Origin: Neorhizobium galegae
GTDB taxonomy: Bacteria > Pseudomonadota > Alphaproteobacteria > Rhizobiales > Rhizobiaceae
Direction of reading: 5' to 3'
DNA: 64,000 nt
Assembly (NCBI RefSeq): GCF_017877055.1
Contig: NZ_JAGIPG010000005.1
Span: 186,001 to 250,000 of the forward strand
In this document: positions 7,581 through 15,997 of the stretch, in pieces
Position numbering within the stretch: position 1 is the stretch's first letter
Layout of the letters: every line of letters begins with the position of its first letter
Position numbers and translations under genes: made by a program
The notes under the pieces: generated by a model
What the model was told of the DNA's origin: nothing
What the model saw: only the letters and a program-made list of their open reading frames with translations
The model's database searches: none

Positions 7581-8672
7581 ATGGCTCCCATGAACCGACG
7601 AAAATTCCTGAAATGGTCCGGCATCGGTGCGATCGCTGCCCTCGTGGGCGGGTTTGCGGCAAGGGGAGCAATGGCTGCCAACAGATATTACTCCGGTCCA
7701 GTCTCCGATCATTTCGACGGAACGTATTTCTTCAATCCGGGTGGCGAGCAGCCGCGCGGCGGGCTCGACCTGCTGCGCTGGAAGCTCGGGGGCAACAATA
7801 TTGCCTGGCCGGACAGCTTTCCGAGCCCGTTTCCTCAGGCCGTGCCGGAAACGCGGGTCTCGGGCGACCGGCTGACCGTCACCATGGTCGGCCATGCGGC
7901 GATGCTGATCCAGGTCGCCGGCTTCAACATCCTGACCGACCCGGTCTGGGACGATCGCGCCAGCCCGGTGCGTTTCGCCGGTCCGAAGCGGGTCAATCCG
8001 CCCGGCATCCGCATCGGCGACCTGCCGCCGATCGATATCGTGCTCGTCACCCATAATCACTACGACCATATGGACCTCGAGACCCTCTGGGTGCTGCAGG
8101 GCCGCGACAAGCCGCATTTCGTCACGCCGCTCGGCAACGACGCGCTCATCCGCTCGCGTATCGCGGACGCGAAGATCACGGTGATGGATTGGGGTGGCCG
8201 CGAGGATATCGGTCCTGGCATGGTCCTGCATTGCGAGCCCTGCCATCACTGGTCGGCGCGCGGTGTGAGCGATCGGCGGATGGCGCTCTGGGCTGCCTTC
8301 GTTTTCGAAACCCCCGCCGGCAAGATCTACCATATCGGCGATACGGGTTTCCACCGGGGTATCAACTACCGCGCCGCGCGCGAAAAGCACGGCGCTTTCC
8401 GGCTCGCCAACCTGCCGTTCGGCGCCTACGAACCGCGCTGGTTCATGCAGGCGCAGCACCAGAACCCGGACGAGGCGGTGGAGGGCATGCTCCTTTGCGA
8501 TGCGGCTTTCGTGGCCGGCCATCACTGGGGCACGTTCAAGCTGACCGATGAAGGGATCGAACAGCCCCTGGCGGCGCTTCACGCCGCTCTCGATGCGCGC
8601 CACATTTCCCGGGATCGCTTCCGGCCCATGCGGCCCGGCCAAATCTTCGAAGTGCCGACAATTTCCGTCTGA
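7581..8672 (+). CDS. Tat-exported metallo-beta-lactamase-fold hydrolase (NAPE-PLD/RomA-like)
   Basis: 363 residues. The N-terminus carries a twin-arginine signal (NRRKFLKW, residues 5-12, then a hydrophobic run to about 33), so the protein is probably folded with its metal in the cytoplasm and exported through Tat. The zinc-binding motif THNHYDHMD lies near residue 157, and further ligand histidines sit in CEPCHHWSARG, the IGDTGFH aspartate and the AGHHWGTFK segment. The layout resembles the N-acylphosphatidylethanolamine phospholipase D / UlaG-like branch, whose bacterial substrates are mostly unknown. Starts at 7581 or the ATG at 7590 are both possible. It stands alone between vapBC and the haem locus. 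Confidence 0.8.
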   Translation: MAPMNRRKFLKWSGIGAIAALVGGFAARGAMAANRYYSGPVSDHFDGTYFFNPGGEQPRGGLDLLRWKLGGNNIAWPDSFPSPFPQAVPETRVSGDRLTVTMVGHAAMLIQVAGFNILTDPVWDDRASPVRFAGPKRVNPPGIRIGDLPPIDIVLVTHNHYDHMDLETLWVLQGRDKPHFVTPLGNDALIRSRIADAKITVMDWGGREDIGPGMVLHCEPCHHWSARGVSDRRMALWAAFVFETPAGKIYHIGDTGFHRGINYRAAREKHGAFRLANLPFGAYEPRWFMQAQHQNPDEAVEGMLLCDAAFVAGHHWGTFKLTDEGIEQPLAALHAALDARHISRDRFRPMRPGQIFEVPTISV

Positions 8673-8782
8673 GCATTCCGACCTGTTGCGAAAACGCGAC
8701 AGATGGCCCGGATCGTCAGGAATCTCAGTCTTTGCTGCCGCCAACACAAGGCCGCCCAACCTGCTGATTTCGCATCAAAACA

Positions 8783-8797
8783 TGATTTTAACTGTCA
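8783..8797 (+). promoter_or_regulatory. Iron-responsive operator (TGA-N9-TCA) before the ECF sigma gene
   Basis: TGATTTTAACTGTCA fits the TGA-N9-TCA iron-responsive operator consensus bound by RirA in rhizobia. It lies about 130 bp before the start of the haem-locus sigma gene, and a second match precedes the receptor gene. Confidence 0.55.
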
Positions 8798-8911
8798 TCT
8801 TTATGCGGCGCTCTTTGGATTCATTCCAAATCATTGATGTTGAATTGCTTTTTGCGCGACGCTAGACGCTGGCCGCCGGCCGGGCAGGGGTCCGGGCTTG
8901 AGGTTGGGAAC

Positions 8912-9442
8912 TTGGACATCGGCCAAATCGAGCAATTGCAGCAAACCGAGGAGGGGAAGCTGCGGCGGTTCTTTCTTCGGCGCCTGCGCAACAGGGAGGA
9001 TGCTGCGGACGCGATACAGGAAACTTTCTTGCGGCTGCTGACGTCCTCGCCGAAGGAGGATCTGCGCAACCCGAGTGCCTATCTTTACCAGGTCGCCCGG
9101 TCCGTTGCCCATGGCATCACCGCCCGGCTGATGCGCGACAGTGCGCTGTTCAGCGACGAGATTGACCAGACGCAGGTCGCCGACGACGCGCCCAGCCCGG
9201 AACGGGTGGTGGCGGCGCGCCAGCAGCTCGGGCTTCTGATCGAGACGATTTCCGCCCTGCCGCCGAAATGCCGGGTCGTGTTCGTGCTCAGCCGGCTCGA
9301 AGGGCTTTCCAACGGAGAGATCGCAACCAGGCTCGGAATCTCCCGCAATATGGTTGAAAAGCATATCATACGTGCACTCATGGCTTGCCGTCAGGCCCGC
9401 CTTGCGGCATTGCGTCCGGCCGGGGGAAACGCACATGACTAA
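8912..9442 (+). CDS. ECF sigma factor of the FecI/HasI type
   Basis: 176 residues if started at the TTG at 8912, which has a GAGG site 8 bases upstream. The frame is open to an ATG at 8834 without a ribosome-binding site, and a TTG at 8897 is also possible. Region 2 shows REDAADAIQETFLRLL and the YLYQVARSVA helix; region 4 shows LPPKCRVVFVLSRLEGLSNGEIATRLGISRNMVEKHI, typical of iron-starvation FecI-like sigmas. It should direct RNA polymerase to the downstream receptor gene when the FecR-like partner signals ligand binding. Its stop overlaps the anti-sigma start by 8 bp. An iron-responsive operator lies upstream. Confidence 0.88.
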   Translation: MDIGQIEQLQQTEEGKLRRFFLRRLRNREDAADAIQETFLRLLTSSPKEDLRNPSAYLYQVARSVAHGITARLMRDSALFSDEIDQTQVADDAPSPERVVAARQQLGLLIETISALPPKCRVVFVLSRLEGLSNGEIATRLGISRNMVEKHIIRALMACRQARLAALRPAGGNAHD

Positions 9443-10364
9443 TGTTTCAGGCAAGGCCATCGAGGACGGGATTGCGGAGGAGGCGGCAGGCTGGGTCGCG
9501 CGTCTGGGATCCCGCGACGCGACCGATGCCGACCACCGCCGCTTCGAACTCTGGAAAATGCAGGATCCGGCTCATGCGGCCGCCTTTGAAGAGATGAGCT
9601 CTCTCTGGGGCGATCTCGCGGCGGTGCCAAAAACGGTCGCGCCGCGACGGCGTCGGGTGGTCGGCGGTGGCATTGCCGCTCTGCTTCTGATGGGCTGTCT
9701 TGGCATCATCGCCAGCGGGACCGGCCTCATCGCCCGGTATCGTTCGGACTTCTACACGCCGGTCGGCGTCATTCAGCGCATCGACCTCGACGACGGTTCG
9801 GTGGTGACGCTCAACGCCGATAGCGCAATCAAGGTGCGATACGGCCAGACCGAGCGCCGGATCGTAGTCCTGCGCGGCGAAGCTTTTTTCGACGTCACCC
9901 CCAACCCGGCACGGCCTTTCGTCGTCAGTGGCGACGAAACCCAGGCAATCGCGCTCGGCACCCATTATGCGGTGCGCGTCGGCGATCGCGACGAGGTGAT
10001 GGTCGAGGAGGGACATGTAGCGGTCACCTCCGGCCCGCAGCGCGCGGTGATCGATGCCGGCGGCACCGCGCATCTTGATGCCGAGGGCCACTTGGTGACG
10101 GGTTCCGGCGATGTCGCCAATCTGACCAGTTGGCGCAGCGGCAAGCTGGTCTTTTCCGGCCGGCCGCTCGGCGAGGTGCTCGGCCAGATCGGCCGTTACC
10201 AGCGGGGCCGCATCATGGTGCTCGACGACAAGGCCTCGCAGCTGCGGGTAAGCGGCGTCTTTGCCGTGAACGATGTCGATCAGACTTTCGCTGCGCTACA
10301 GGAGAGCCTGCCGATCCGAATCATCCGGCTTTCCGACTGGGTCACGCTCGTCCGCTCGCGATGA
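9435..10364 (+). CDS. FecR/HasS-type anti-sigma and signal-transducing membrane protein
   Basis: 309 residues from the ATG at 9435, which overlaps the sigma gene by 8 bp (translational coupling). The cytoplasmic DUF4880 domain (residues ~10-50, AAGWVARLGSRDATDADHRR then FELWKMQDPAHAAAFEEM) binds the sigma factor. A single membrane helix follows at about 74-98 (GGGIAALLLMGCLGIIASG). The periplasmic FecR domain shows GVIQRIDLDDGSVVTLNADS and LRGEAFFDV; the C-terminal part (SGKLVFSGRPLGEVLGQIGRY) contacts the receptor's STN domain. In this family the protein both inhibits and is needed to activate its sigma. Confidence 0.9.
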   Translation: MTNVSGKAIEDGIAEEAAGWVARLGSRDATDADHRRFELWKMQDPAHAAAFEEMSSLWGDLAAVPKTVAPRRRRVVGGGIAALLLMGCLGIIASGTGLIARYRSDFYTPVGVIQRIDLDDGSVVTLNADSAIKVRYGQTERRIVVLRGEAFFDVTPNPARPFVVSGDETQAIALGTHYAVRVGDRDEVMVEEGHVAVTSGPQRAVIDAGGTAHLDAEGHLVTGSGDVANLTSWRSGKLVFSGRPLGEVLGQIGRYQRGRIMVLDDKASQLRVSGVFAVNDVDQTFAALQESLPIRIIRLSDWVTLVRSR

Positions 10365-10384
10365 AGCCCGCCACCCGGAAAATG

Positions 10385-10399
10385 TGATTATTAAAATCA
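10385..10399 (+). promoter_or_regulatory. Iron-responsive operator (TGA-N9-TCA) before the haem receptor gene
   Basis: TGATTATTAAAATCA fits TGA-N9-TCA and is nearly palindromic and AT-rich. It lies 102 bp before the receptor start, downstream of the fecR-like stop, so the receptor-haem oxygenase pair probably has its own iron-controlled promoter. Confidence 0.6.
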
Positions 10400-10420
10400 T
10401 CTTTTTTGAAAATCCACGTC

Positions 10421-10438
10421 AGGAGGTGGAGCCCTCCT
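10421..10438 (+). promoter_or_regulatory. Small hairpin in the receptor leader
   Basis: AGGAGG and CCTCCT pair around TGGAGC about 63 bp before the receptor start. The stem contains a Shine-Dalgarno-like AGGAGG that is thereby masked. No significance is proven. Confidence 0.25.
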
Positions 10439-10500
10439 TCACTCATAACCATCGGGGCCGCGATGAGAGCGGTCCCGAAGTTTGAGTGCAGGGGGTTGGA

Positions 10501-13062
10501 ATGAGTTTGAAGGGACCGCTTTCTTCGCGGCATGTCCGGATCGCGCTTGGTTGCGCATCCTGGCTGGGCGGCATGGCTCCGGCCATCGCGCAGCAGCCGG
10601 CGCAAGGCGTCCAGTCGCAGCAGGTTGCCATTTCCATTCCCGCCGGGCCGCTGGAAAACGCCCTTCTCGCGCTCGGCCGCCAGACCGATTTGCGTCTCGT
10701 CTATCGCAGCGAAATCACTGCCGGAAAGACTACGGCCGGCGTTTCCGGTTCGCTGACGCCGTCTGCCGCCCTGTCGCGGCTGCTCTCCGGCACCGGCGTT
10801 TCCTTCCGGTCGAGCGGCGGCAATACGGTGACGCTGGAGGCCGTGGCATCGGCGGCGGGGAGCCTGCCGAATGCGTCGGACGATACGACGCTGCAGCCGA
10901 TCGTGCTGCGCGACGGGGATAGCGAGGGCGTAGACAGGCCTTACGAGACTGCGGGCTCGACCAGCTACATCACCGCCGAGCAGATCGAGCGCTTCCGTGG
11001 TTCAACGGCCGGCGACATATTCAAGAACACGCCTGGCGTCATCTCCGCCAACAACCACAACGGCGGCTCTGTCAACGTCAATATCCGCGGGCTGCAGGGG
11101 CAGAACCGCGTGCGCGTAGCGATCGACGGAACGCAGCAGACGACCACGACATGGCGCGGCTATGCCGGTGTCGACGACCGCACCTATATCGATCCCGACC
11201 TGATCGGCGGCGTCAGCATCTCCAAAGGGCCCTCAGGCGGCGCTGCCGGCGCCGGCGTCAACGGCGGCGTGGTCGGCATCCGTACCATCAATGCGAAGGA
11301 TATCGTCGAGGACGGCAAGGAGTATGGCGGGCGGATCAAGATCGGCGCGCAGGACAATACGACGTCCGATTTCACCATCATGTCGTTCAATCAGCAGACC
11401 GAATCGGCCGATTTCTTTGATTTCAAGAACGGCAACGGCTCTATCGCGCTCGGCACCGTGCAGGACAATTTCGATCTGGTGATCGCCGCCGCCCGGCGCT
11501 ATCGCGGCAATTACTTCGCCGGCTCGGATGGTCCGACCACTTATCGGTACGACAATCGCGACTGGGACTTATCCTATACCAAGCCGGGCGAGGAGGTGTT
11601 CAATACATCGAGTGAATCGACCTCGTTCCTCGCCAAGGGCACATTCCACTTCGACGACGACCAGAGCCTTGAGCTTGGCTATGTGCACTATGAGAGCACC
11701 TTCGGCGAGGCGATGTCTTCGCTGCTGTTTACGCAGGACGGAGTTCTTCGCCAAGCGAAGCTTTCCGATGTCGTTACCGATACTTTCACCAGCCGCTACC
11801 GCTACAATCCGGACGATATGGTCGATCTCAAAGTCAATGCCTGGATGAGTATCGTCGATCAGAGCGCAGTCTCGACCGGCCTTGGCCTCTATTTTCCGCC
11901 GTTCTTCGTGCCAGTTGACGATCCCCGTTACGCCATGACTCACACCTATGGCGGGGATATTTCGAACACGAGCATATTCGATACAGGCTACGGCCAGTTC
12001 AACGTCAGCTACGGCGCGTCCTATCTCCTCGAAGATATAGACAGCCGTCCCTACTACAGCCGTCAGTATGAGCGGGACAGAGGTACGCTGATGACCCCGA
12101 GCGTCGGCAGCCGTTCGATCGCCAGCGCCTTTTCCCAGGGCGAATGGGAGGTGACCGATTGGCTAAAGCTCAATGCGGGCCTGCGCTACGACCACTACTG
12201 GCTGAAGGACGATGGCGTGACCCCCGATACCACCGTTCGCGCAAAGGACGGCGGCCGGCTCAATCCCTCGATCAGCGCCACGATCGAGCCCCTCGACGGC
12301 CTGCAGTTCTACGCTCTCTATGCGGAAGGCGTGCGGCCTCCGACCATGCGCGAGACCATGGGCAATGACGGCAACGTCAGGCCCAATCCCAATCTCAAGC
12401 CGGAAGTCGCCAGGAACTGGGAAATCGGTGTCAACCTCAGCAAGGACGGGCTGATCACTGACAGCGATTCCGCCAGGCTGAAGCTCTCCTATTTCAATAA
12501 CAACTATACAGACTACATTTCCCGCATTTCTACCAGAGGGCTGCCTCCCCCGCCTCCCGGAATGCCGAACTATTCCTTCACGTTCGACAACCTGAGAAAA
12601 GCCCGTTTCTCCGGCGTCGAGGTCACCGCCTCCTACGACCTCGGCTTCCTCTATGCGGAAGGGTCGCTTACCTACTATACCGATTACATGTTCTGCCGCA
12701 CCCTTTCGACGTGCTCTAACACGACGGAAGAAAACGACTACGCCGCAAACCACATGCCGCCTGAGATTATGAAGCGGCTGACGATCGGCACGCGGCTTTT
12801 CGAGGACAAGCTGACCGCCGGCATCCGCATAACCCAGGCCGGTGCCCGCCTGTCGCCGGTCACGCAATCGGCCCGCCAATATACCGGCATGTGGGTGCCC
12901 TATACGACCGTCGACGCCTTCGCGACCTACAAGATCACGGAAAACTTGACATTCGACCTCCAGGCCGAAAACTTGACCGATCGTTTCTACATTGATGCCC
13001 TTGATGGCTGGAATCCTGCGCCGGGACGGACGATCCGGGCCTCGCTGACCGCCAAATTCTAA
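10501..13062 (+). CDS. TonB-dependent haem/haemophore receptor with signalling (STN) domain, HasR-like
   Basis: 853 residues from the ATG at 10501, which has an AGGGGG ribosome-binding site (an in-frame ATG lies at 10486). A signal peptide ends near AIAQ. The STN domain follows at about residues 40-95 (VAISIPAGPLENALLALGRQ), the part that signals to FecR-type proteins. Then come the plug (ETAGSTSYITAEQIERFRG, GVISANNHNGGSVNVNIRG, DGTQQT) and a 22-strand barrel ending in ...RASLTAKF with a terminal Phe. The haem-receptor FRAP/NPNL region is recognisable as YAEGVRPPTMRE followed by NPNLKPE. No HasA haemophore gene is in view, so haem or haemoprotein may be bound directly. A haem oxygenase gene follows 21 bp later. 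Confidence 0.88.
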   Translation: MSLKGPLSSRHVRIALGCASWLGGMAPAIAQQPAQGVQSQQVAISIPAGPLENALLALGRQTDLRLVYRSEITAGKTTAGVSGSLTPSAALSRLLSGTGVSFRSSGGNTVTLEAVASAAGSLPNASDDTTLQPIVLRDGDSEGVDRPYETAGSTSYITAEQIERFRGSTAGDIFKNTPGVISANNHNGGSVNVNIRGLQGQNRVRVAIDGTQQTTTTWRGYAGVDDRTYIDPDLIGGVSISKGPSGGAAGAGVNGGVVGIRTINAKDIVEDGKEYGGRIKIGAQDNTTSDFTIMSFNQQTESADFFDFKNGNGSIALGTVQDNFDLVIAAARRYRGNYFAGSDGPTTYRYDNRDWDLSYTKPGEEVFNTSSESTSFLAKGTFHFDDDQSLELGYVHYESTFGEAMSSLLFTQDGVLRQAKLSDVVTDTFTSRYRYNPDDMVDLKVNAWMSIVDQSAVSTGLGLYFPPFFVPVDDPRYAMTHTYGGDISNTSIFDTGYGQFNVSYGASYLLEDIDSRPYYSRQYERDRGTLMTPSVGSRSIASAFSQGEWEVTDWLKLNAGLRYDHYWLKDDGVTPDTTVRAKDGGRLNPSISATIEPLDGLQFYALYAEGVRPPTMRETMGNDGNVRPNPNLKPEVARNWEIGVNLSKDGLITDSDSARLKLSYFNNNYTDYISRISTRGLPPPPPGMPNYSFTFDNLRKARFSGVEVTASYDLGFLYAEGSLTYYTDYMFCRTLSTCSNTTEENDYAANHMPPEIMKRLTIGTRLFEDKLTAGIRITQAGARLSPVTQSARQYTGMWVPYTTVDAFATYKITENLTFDLQAENLTDRFYIDALDGWNPAPGRTIRASLTAKF

Positions 13063-13083
13063 AATATTCGAAACGGAAGACAT

Positions 13084-13674
13084 ATGCAGATCGAACTCGA
13101 AACACCCACCGCCCCGACCCGGATCCAGCGTCTGAAGGCTCTCACCGATGCCACCCATGAGCGCCTCGACAAGCGCATCATGGCGGCCGATCCCTTCGGC
13201 AGCCGCGAGCGTTACGCGCTGTTCCTCGCCGTGCAGCATCATTTCCATGCGGATGTCGATCCGCTCTATCTCGATCCGCGGCTTAATCGCCTCGTTCCCG
13301 ATCTTCCGAGCCGCGTCCGGCTTGAAGCACTGCGGCAGGATATCGCTGATGTGACCGGAAGCGAGCCGCCGGTCCTCACCGCCAGGACGGATGGGCTCGG
13401 TATTCCGGCCGCCCTCGGCTGGCTCTATGTCGCCGAAGGCTCGAACCTCGGTGCCGCCTTCCTCCTGAAACAGGCGGCCAGGCTCGGCCTGTCCGAAGAA
13501 TTCGGCGCCCGCCACCTCGCCGGCCATCCCGCCGGCCGAGGCTTGCACTGGCGCACCTTCATCGCTTCTTTCAACGGGTTCGAGATGTCCGAGGCGGAGG
13601 AGGCGGACATGGCCGAAGGCGCCAAGTCGGCGTTTCGCCGGGTCCATGCGCTGGTGGACGAGTTTTTCCTGTGA
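13084..13674 (+). CDS. Biliverdin-producing haem oxygenase (HemO/BphO type)
   Basis: 196 residues, all-helical. His25 in LTDATHERLDKRI is at the position of the proximal haem ligand, and the distal helix is visible as LYVAEGSNLGAAFLLK (about residues 115-130). The enzyme opens the porphyrin ring and releases iron, biliverdin and CO. It lies 21 bp after the haem receptor with a GGAAG ribosome-binding site, which argues for iron recovery from imported haem. The BphO role of making chromophore for a bacteriophytochrome is less likely because no phytochrome gene is nearby. The 107-bp gap to dapF suggests it ends the operon. Confidence 0.87.
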   Translation: MQIELETPTAPTRIQRLKALTDATHERLDKRIMAADPFGSRERYALFLAVQHHFHADVDPLYLDPRLNRLVPDLPSRVRLEALRQDIADVTGSEPPVLTARTDGLGIPAALGWLYVAEGSNLGAAFLLKQAARLGLSEEFGARHLAGHPAGRGLHWRTFIASFNGFEMSEAEEADMAEGAKSAFRRVHALVDEFFL

Positions 13675-13781
13675 GGCGTGACTACCGCCGCACACAGGGA
13701 AGCGCCCACTGGTAATTCCCCCCCTTTTCCGCCATATACAGCCCTTAAGGCGGGCATCCGGCTCGCGATGGATTTGGCGTC

Positions 13782-14699
13782 ATGACGGAACTGGTGGAAT
13801 TCGCGCGGATGAACGGGCTTGGCAACAAGATCCTGGTCGTCGACATGCGCGGGCGCATCGACAAGGTGACGCCTGGCGCCGCTATCGCGCTCAATGCCGA
13901 TCCGGCCACGCAGTTCGACCAGATCATGGCGATCCACGATCCGAAGGCCGAAGGCACCGATGCCTGGATCGACATCCTCAATTCCGACGGCACGATGGCG
14001 CAGGCCTGCGGCAACGGCACGCGCTGCGTGGTGCAGGCGCTGAGCGCCGAGACCGGCCGCAAGACCTTTACCTTCCAGACCGTCGCCGGCATTCTCAATG
14101 CCGTCGAGCATGAGGACGGTACGATCTCGGTCGACATGGGCAAGCCGGTTTTCGAGTGGGACCGCATTCCGCTCGCCGAGGAATTTTTCGATACCAGCCG
14201 TATCGAGCTGCAGATCGGCCCGATCGATGCGCCGATCCTGCATTCGCCGTCGGCGATGTCGATGGGCAATCCGCATGCCGTCTTCTGGGTGACGAGCGAT
14301 CCGATGAGCTTCGATCTCGAACGGTTCGGGCCGCTGCTCGAAAACCATCCGATGTTTCCGGAAAAGGCGAATATAACGCTGGCGCAGGTCACGTCCAAGT
14401 CGTCGTTGCGCACCCGCACCTGGGAGCGCGGCGCCGGCCTGACGCTGGCCTGCGGTTCGGCCGCCTGCGCCGCCGCCGTTTCCGCCGCCCGCACCGGGCG
14501 CACCGGCCGCACGGTGACGATCGACGTAGCCTCCAGCCCGGTTCGCCAGCCGCTCGTCATCGAGTGGCGCGGTGACGACCACGTCGTGATGACCGGGCCG
14601 GCCGAATGGGAATGGTCGGGCAAGGTCGATCCGACCATCGGAACCTTTACCCGCGACACAGTGCAGGATGCCGACGGCCCGGAGGCTCGGGTCAATTGA
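13782..14699 (+). CDS. dapF: Diaminopimelate epimerase
   Basis: 305 residues. It interconverts LL- and meso-diaminopimelate for lysine and peptidoglycan synthesis without a cofactor, using two cysteines as acid and base. Both are present: MAQACGNGTRC and TLACGSAAC. Other family motifs are FARMNGLGNKILVVD at the N-terminus and MSMGNPHAVFWV. The two half-domains are similar as usual. The C-terminal end overlaps the mtaB start by 4 bases (TTGA), so the two genes are translationally coupled, as in other rhizobia. Confidence 0.96.
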   Translation: MTELVEFARMNGLGNKILVVDMRGRIDKVTPGAAIALNADPATQFDQIMAIHDPKAEGTDAWIDILNSDGTMAQACGNGTRCVVQALSAETGRKTFTFQTVAGILNAVEHEDGTISVDMGKPVFEWDRIPLAEEFFDTSRIELQIGPIDAPILHSPSAMSMGNPHAVFWVTSDPMSFDLERFGPLLENHPMFPEKANITLAQVTSKSSLRTRTWERGAGLTLACGSAACAAAVSAARTGRTGRTVTIDVASSPVRQPLVIEWRGDDHVVMTGPAEWEWSGKVDPTIGTFTRDTVQDADGPEARVN

Positions 14700-15982
14700 G
14701 CGGCGTCGAGGTCATCACCTTCGGCTGTCGGCTCAATACCTATGAATCGGAAGTGATGCGGGCCGAGGCCGAAAAGGCCGGGCTCAACAATGCCATCCTG
14801 GTCAATACCTGCGCCGTCACCGGCGAGGCCGTGCGCCAGGCCCGCCAGGCGATCCGCCGGGCGCGGCGCGAAAACCCGCATGCCCGCATCATCGTCACCG
14901 GCTGCGCTGCCCAGACCGAAAAAGAGACCTTTGCCGGCATGGCGGAAGTCGATGCCGTGCTCGGCAACGAGGAAAAGCTGAAAAGCGCCTCCTACCGGGC
15001 ACTCCCGGATTTCGGCGTTTCGGCGGAAGAAAAGCTGCGCGTCAACGACATCATGAGCGTGCGCGCCACCGCGCCGCAGATGGTGAAGCATATCGACGGC
15101 CACGTGCGCGCCTTCATCCAGGTGCAGAACGGCTGCGATCACCGCTGCACCTTCTGCATCATCCCCTATGGCCGCGGCAATTCCCGCTCGGTGCCGATGG
15201 GCGCCGTCGTCGATCAGGCCCGGCGGCTGACGGAGAGCGGCTATCGCGAGATCGTGCTGACCGGCGTCGATGCCACCAGCTACGGCGCCGATCTGCCCGG
15301 CCAGCCGTCGCTCGGCTATCTGGCCAGGACGCTGCTCCGCCAAGTGCCCGAGATCCTGCGCCTTCGCCTGTCCTCGATCGACAGTATCGAGGCAGACAAA
15401 CATCTCTGGGACCTGATCGCCGACGAGCCGCGGTTCATGCCGCATCTGCACCTGTCGCTGCAGCATGGCGACGACTTGATCCTCAAACGGATGAAGCGCC
15501 GCCATTCGCGCGCCGAGGTGCTCGCTTTCACAGAGCAGGCGCGGCGGCTCAGGCCCGAGATCGCCTTCGGGGCGGATATGATCGCCGGTTTCCCCACCGA
15601 GACGGAAGAAATGTTCGAGAACGCCGCGACGCTCTCGGAAGAGGCCGGCATTTCCTTCCTGCACGTCTTCCCCTACAGCCCGCGATCCGGAACGCCGGCG
15701 GCCCGCATGCCGCAGGTCGATCGGGCGCTGGTCAAGGACCGGGCGGCACGGCTGCGGGCGCGGGGCGAAGCGCTGCATCGCGCCCATCTCGACCGCATGG
15801 TCGGCACCGAGCAGACGATCATCGTCGAGAATAACGGCATGGCGCATACGGAAAACTTTTCGCTGGTGGCGGCGCCTCGCCTTCACCCCCGCGAGTTCAA
15901 GCGCGTTATGATTACCGGCCATAACGGCAAATATCTGGAAATGCAGGTCGCGTCCGCCCTTGTCCCGTCTCGGGCGGCGTAA
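14696..15982 (+). CDS. mtaB: tRNA t6A37 methylthiotransferase MtaB
   Basis: 428 residues from the TTG at 14696, which overlaps the dapF stop. Upstream in-frame starts fall inside dapF and are not homologous. MtaB is a radical-SAM enzyme that adds a methylthio group to t6A at position 37 of tRNAs reading ANN codons. The N-terminal domain has the three cluster cysteines Cys11, Cys39 and Cys70 (TFGCRLN, VNTCAVT, VTGCAAQ). The radical-SAM triad is CDHRCTFC (about 147-154). A C-terminal TRAM-like RNA-binding part follows (about 360-425). Its substrate t6A is made with TsaD, encoded here at 59102-60199. Confidence 0.94.
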   Translation: MSGVEVITFGCRLNTYESEVMRAEAEKAGLNNAILVNTCAVTGEAVRQARQAIRRARRENPHARIIVTGCAAQTEKETFAGMAEVDAVLGNEEKLKSASYRALPDFGVSAEEKLRVNDIMSVRATAPQMVKHIDGHVRAFIQVQNGCDHRCTFCIIPYGRGNSRSVPMGAVVDQARRLTESGYREIVLTGVDATSYGADLPGQPSLGYLARTLLRQVPEILRLRLSSIDSIEADKHLWDLIADEPRFMPHLHLSLQHGDDLILKRMKRRHSRAEVLAFTEQARRLRPEIAFGADMIAGFPTETEEMFENAATLSEEAGISFLHVFPYSPRSGTPAARMPQVDRALVKDRAARLRARGEALHRAHLDRMVGTEQTIIVENNGMAHTENFSLVAAPRLHPREFKRVMITGHNGKYLEMQVASALVPSRAA

Positions 15983-15997
15983 CCGGAACGGGTTCTC

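Noticed and set aside
13745..15922. 725-codon minus-strand frame opposite dapF and mtaB
   Set aside because: Antisense to two coupled genes with intact catalytic motifs.
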